DNA of 31,787 nucleotides from assembly GCA_004764695.1 (NCBI GenBank), contig SMSO01000021.1, positions 1 through 31,787 on the forward strand. Reading direction: 5' to 3'. Position numbers and translations under genes: made by a program. How positions within the stretch are numbered: the first letter of the stretch is position 1; every line of letters begins with the position of its first letter. This DNA is from Schizochytrium sp. TIO01 (Eukaryota > Sar > Bigyra > Thraustochytrida > Thraustochytriidae). Under the pieces are notes generated by a model. That model saw nothing but the letters and a program-made list of their open reading frames with translations, made no database searches and was not told the origin of the DNA. This document shows, one piece after another, positions 29,074 through 31,787 of this stretch.

Positions 29074-31787
29074 CTAGTCACGAAAATTCTCGTGACGAGA
29101 GTTATGCGAAAAAACGGTGACTGTTCCATCTACTGAAGAATTTCTACGGCGTCTTGACGATCGCCGGCGACGGTAACTCAGATAAATTAAGATCAGCACG
29201 CACCCTACAGTGGCACCAATTGCACCCGTTACAACTGGGGAAAGTTTAAGTGAATGGCTGTCGCTCTCCTCTTCCACAGCATCTGAGCTAGACTCATTAG
29301 TACCACGAGTTCCTACCGAGCCAAAACAATTCACTTGGGTCGTGTTGTTCGAGCACTCCTGTGAGCTGGCATCTCCACTACACATTTTTGTAGATACGCC
29401 CCATTGCTCAGAGGCATCACAGAGAGAAGTGGTCACACTATATTCACGGTTGAACACAGGCTTGCTGGTGTTCAAAAATTTCATGTATGCAGCACACTCA
29501 CCGCGCGAAATGCATCCCTCAGCCATTGCAAAATCATACTGTGATACCATAAGATCAGCGAGCTTTGAGTTTGCATGCAAACCGATCTTGAGACTTTGGG
29601 AAGAGGCCATAGAAGCAAGCCAATCATTATACGCATACTGTGCAATATCTGCTTCTTCGCGCGAGAAACCAAAGGCACGACGGCATGAAGCATAACTATT
29701 GCAATTTACGTCTAAGGGAAGAATACCTGAGCAACCAATATTTGCTGCGGAGACGATCCGCTTACCCATCAAAATGCGAAGATCAATGGAGCTGATGTTA
29801 AGCCAGTCCCGCGTGTTGGTGAACGCTGTTAGGTTGTTCCATAAAGTGGCATTCTCCTCGTAGTCTGGTCTCCAAGTTTCAAGAACGCCTGCACTGAATG
29901 TGCACATCACAGCTCGAGTGTTGCTGTACAGACTCTGTACAAGCTTAGAGTTCAGTTGGCCATCTTGAGTGTGCAGGTCAACCAAGACCACCTCTGTTCC
30001 GGTTACATTATCCAAGTCTGCAATACTTGTATCACCAGTGACCGCTTCGATGGTGTCCAGTGCGCGCAAATGTGGAGAATGAGAATACCGTGTGTCGACC
30101 AAACGACGCAGGGAATTGGTTGTATTCGAAGCACTTTCACTTGTTGTTGCATTAGCCGCAGTTGTAGTGTTGGTCTCACTGACAGTAGTGGGAGAATCAG
30201 TAGAAGAAGCTGTCGAGGTATCGGCAGTATCGATAGGAATACCCACCACGAGGTTCGCCCAGGGAACAAGGTCGCGTGCTTCATAGTTTATGGGGGGTGC
30301 CACAAGCTCGCCCGCTTGCAATGAGTTGAAGCAATTGTGCCAGGTTCCGTCCTGGCACATAAAGTTCACAGTGTTGTTGCCACCATCACAGAATTTAAGT
30401 TGGATATGCAAACTCTGAGCTTCAGTGCACAGGCTTGTCTGGTTATCCAGATTGTAATGATGAACCCAAATTGATTTGTTGCGTGTATAAAACGGGTCAT
30501 ATAAGCTACACTCGTCATAAGAAAGGCAGTTTGAATTGATTGCCCAGTCAAAGTCATCAGCAAGATACTGGACAAGCCCTGGCGCATTTTGTAAGGCTAT
30601 CAACATGCCACGCTCGTGTGCTGCGCTGGCAAGCCAACGATTGAAAACAAGTTGATCTTGAAGAGCTTGCGTGGCGTTTGGCAGAAAAGCTGTGCAAGTA
30701 TCCTGCAAAGCACAGTCCATGAAATCTGGCGCAATTGCACTGCAGTTATGCGCAACTGCCCGATCCAATCTTGGAATCAAGAGCTCTTGCATAGCTGTCA
30801 AGTTGCTAATATTCAGCCAGGCGTTTGATGTTTCCAAGGTAGCATTGAGTGTTGCTGCTTGCCAGGCCGCAGGGTCTGCAAGAACATCCTCACGGTACAA
30901 TTCACGCGTACCTGCACTGAAATAGCAGACAACCAGCTTATGTTCTTCATCCCACATGTTGATTTGCTCAGAACTAGTAGTATCCAGGTCTACCATCACA
31001 GCATCCATACCTGTAGCGTTATCTTTTCCTCCATCTGCCCAGCCCCACGCCATATTTGCAAAGGTGGTATTTGGATTGACTGCCCGCATGCCAGTAGGAA
31101 TTGACATAACAAGGCTTCCAGATGGGTCAATAGCATCAGTAGTCACCATGATTGTTGGGTATGGTGTGGGTGAAGATGTTGTAGGGACTATGACTAAGGT
31201 CGGATAAGTCGTAGGCTGTAGTGTTGGTTTCTTTGTTGTCGGCTGCAGCGTTGGTTGAAGAGTGGGCTGCAGCGTTGGTTGAGGAGTGGGCTGCAGCGTC
31301 GGTTGAGGAGTGGGCTGCAGCGTCGGTTGAGGAGTGGGCTGCAGCGTCGGTTGAGGAGTGGGCTGCAGCGTCGGTTGAGGAGTGGGCTGCAGCGTCGGTT
31401 GAGGAGTGGGCTGCAGCGTCGGTTGAGGAATGGGCTGCAGCGTCGGTTGAGGAGTGGTCTGCAACGTCGGTTGAGGAGTGGGCTGGCAATGTAGGTTGAG
31501 GGAGTGGGCTCTAAAGTAGGGGGCGATGTGGGACTGGGTGTGGTGCAGTCTGACCAAGTGCCGTTTACGCACATGCCATCAGCCTCCAGCGCACATTTTG
31601 GAGACATACTGTGTGCTGATGCCCTTGAGCAAGTGTTGCTCTCGAGTTGATACTCAACGTTGAAGACTGCCTTGTTGCTTCCGTAAAATAAACCATTCTT
31701 CCACACTCACTTTCTGAAAGGCATTGTTCGTTAACTGCGAAATCATAACTGCTGGCCATACTTGTGACGAGCTCCACGAGTTTTTCA
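29074..31787 (-). CDS. Multi-domain GH114-type surface protein, 5'-partial, with apparent frameshifts
   Basis: A homologue of the gene at 24022-26103 that runs off the window at its 5' end. From the N-terminal side: the end of one GH114 domain (31787 to about 31550, containing SSYDFAVNEQC), a Pro/Thr/Gln repeat linker (about 31230-31530), a second domain (about 31100-30330), a third (about 30270-29320), a transmembrane helix (about 29240-29177, AIGATVGCVLILIYLSY) and a basic tail RRRRSSRRRR. The third domain has a long Ser/Thr/Asn-rich insert (about 30080-30230) like a mucin loop. The second domain reads AIAPDFMD and AINSNC, and the third GILPLDVN and MAEGC, where an intact copy has GIEPDN and NEAC; both are probably non-catalytic. 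The 832-codon frame opens with GTG at 31572, not a true start: homology continues upstream through three single-base indels near 31485, 31501 and 31703. These are sequencing errors or pseudogene lesions. Confidence 0.8.
31242..31510. repeat. 24-bp coding minisatellite (PTPQPTLQ)n
   Basis: About ten to eleven tandem 24-bp units on the reverse strand encode an octapeptide PTPQPTLQ linker between the first and second GH114 domains. Inner units are nearly identical; edge units diverge (PIPQ, TTPQ, PTLQ). Because 24 is a multiple of three, copy-number change keeps the frame. The outermost unit (31480-31505) has two extra bases, each in a short C run on the coding strand. Confidence 0.93.

Noticed and set aside
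29210-29695. 161-residue plus-strand ORF
   Set aside because: It is fully antisense to the conserved third GH114 domain, so it is a shadow frame.
31242-31510. CRISPR-like array
   Set aside because: The units are contiguous with no spacers and encode an in-frame PT-rich linker in a eukaryotic gene.
31194-31706. Separate small genes in the repeat region (both strands)
   Set aside because: The 24-bp repeat has no stops in several frames, so all look open. These are shadows or frame-shifted pieces of the GH114 gene.

Overview
The window looks like nuclear DNA of a protist-type eukaryote. Large ORFs run uninterrupted for 1-3 kb, there are no Shine-Dalgarno-spaced operons, gene starts sit in Kozak-like contexts, and wide AT-rich intergenic stretches carry many microsatellites. 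One gene encodes a mitochondrial ribosomal protein with a presequence, and two encode secreted, N-glycosylated, membrane-anchored proteins. The largely intronless genes and the marine-style sulfatase and GH114 content fit a stramenopile such as a thraustochytrid (Labyrinthulomycetes). That placement is an inference, and no rRNA or other marker here proves it.

Layout. Positions 1-95 (-) hold the first 31 codons of a gene whose N-terminus aligns without gaps to heterotrimeric G-protein beta subunits. Positions 96-2450 are its upstream side, dominated by a (TTTC)n tract and other simple repeats. About 2.45-12.64 kb is a ten-kilobase stretch without a gene I can support. A mitochondrial uL15 gene lies at 13101-14078 (+). 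A 1032-residue double sulfatase lies at 16195-19293 (-). A FATP/very-long-chain acyl-CoA synthetase gene lies at 21730-23625 (+). Two tandem genes for GH114-type (endo-alpha-1,4-polygalactosaminidase-like) surface proteins lie at 24022-26103 (-) and 29074 to beyond 31787 (-).

The sulfatase and acyl-CoA synthetase genes diverge from a 2.4-kb region packed with tetranucleotide and trinucleotide repeats and a cluster of ATGTTC motifs. The acyl-CoA synthetase and the first GH114 gene converge across only 396 bp.

Main theme. The three secreted-enzyme genes share one design: an internally duplicated catalytic domain in which one copy keeps the hallmark active-site residues and the other has lost them. 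In the sulfatase, the N-terminal half has lost the formylglycine cysteine and the metal ligands, while the C-terminal half is intact. In the GH114 proteins, the first domain of the complete gene keeps the GIEPDN and NEAC motifs and the later domains do not. The second GH114 gene has a third, N-terminal domain that runs off the window and is broken by three apparent single-base indels. A polysaccharide-modifying cell-surface neighbourhood, acting on sulfated or amino-sugar polymers, is a reasonable but unproven reading.
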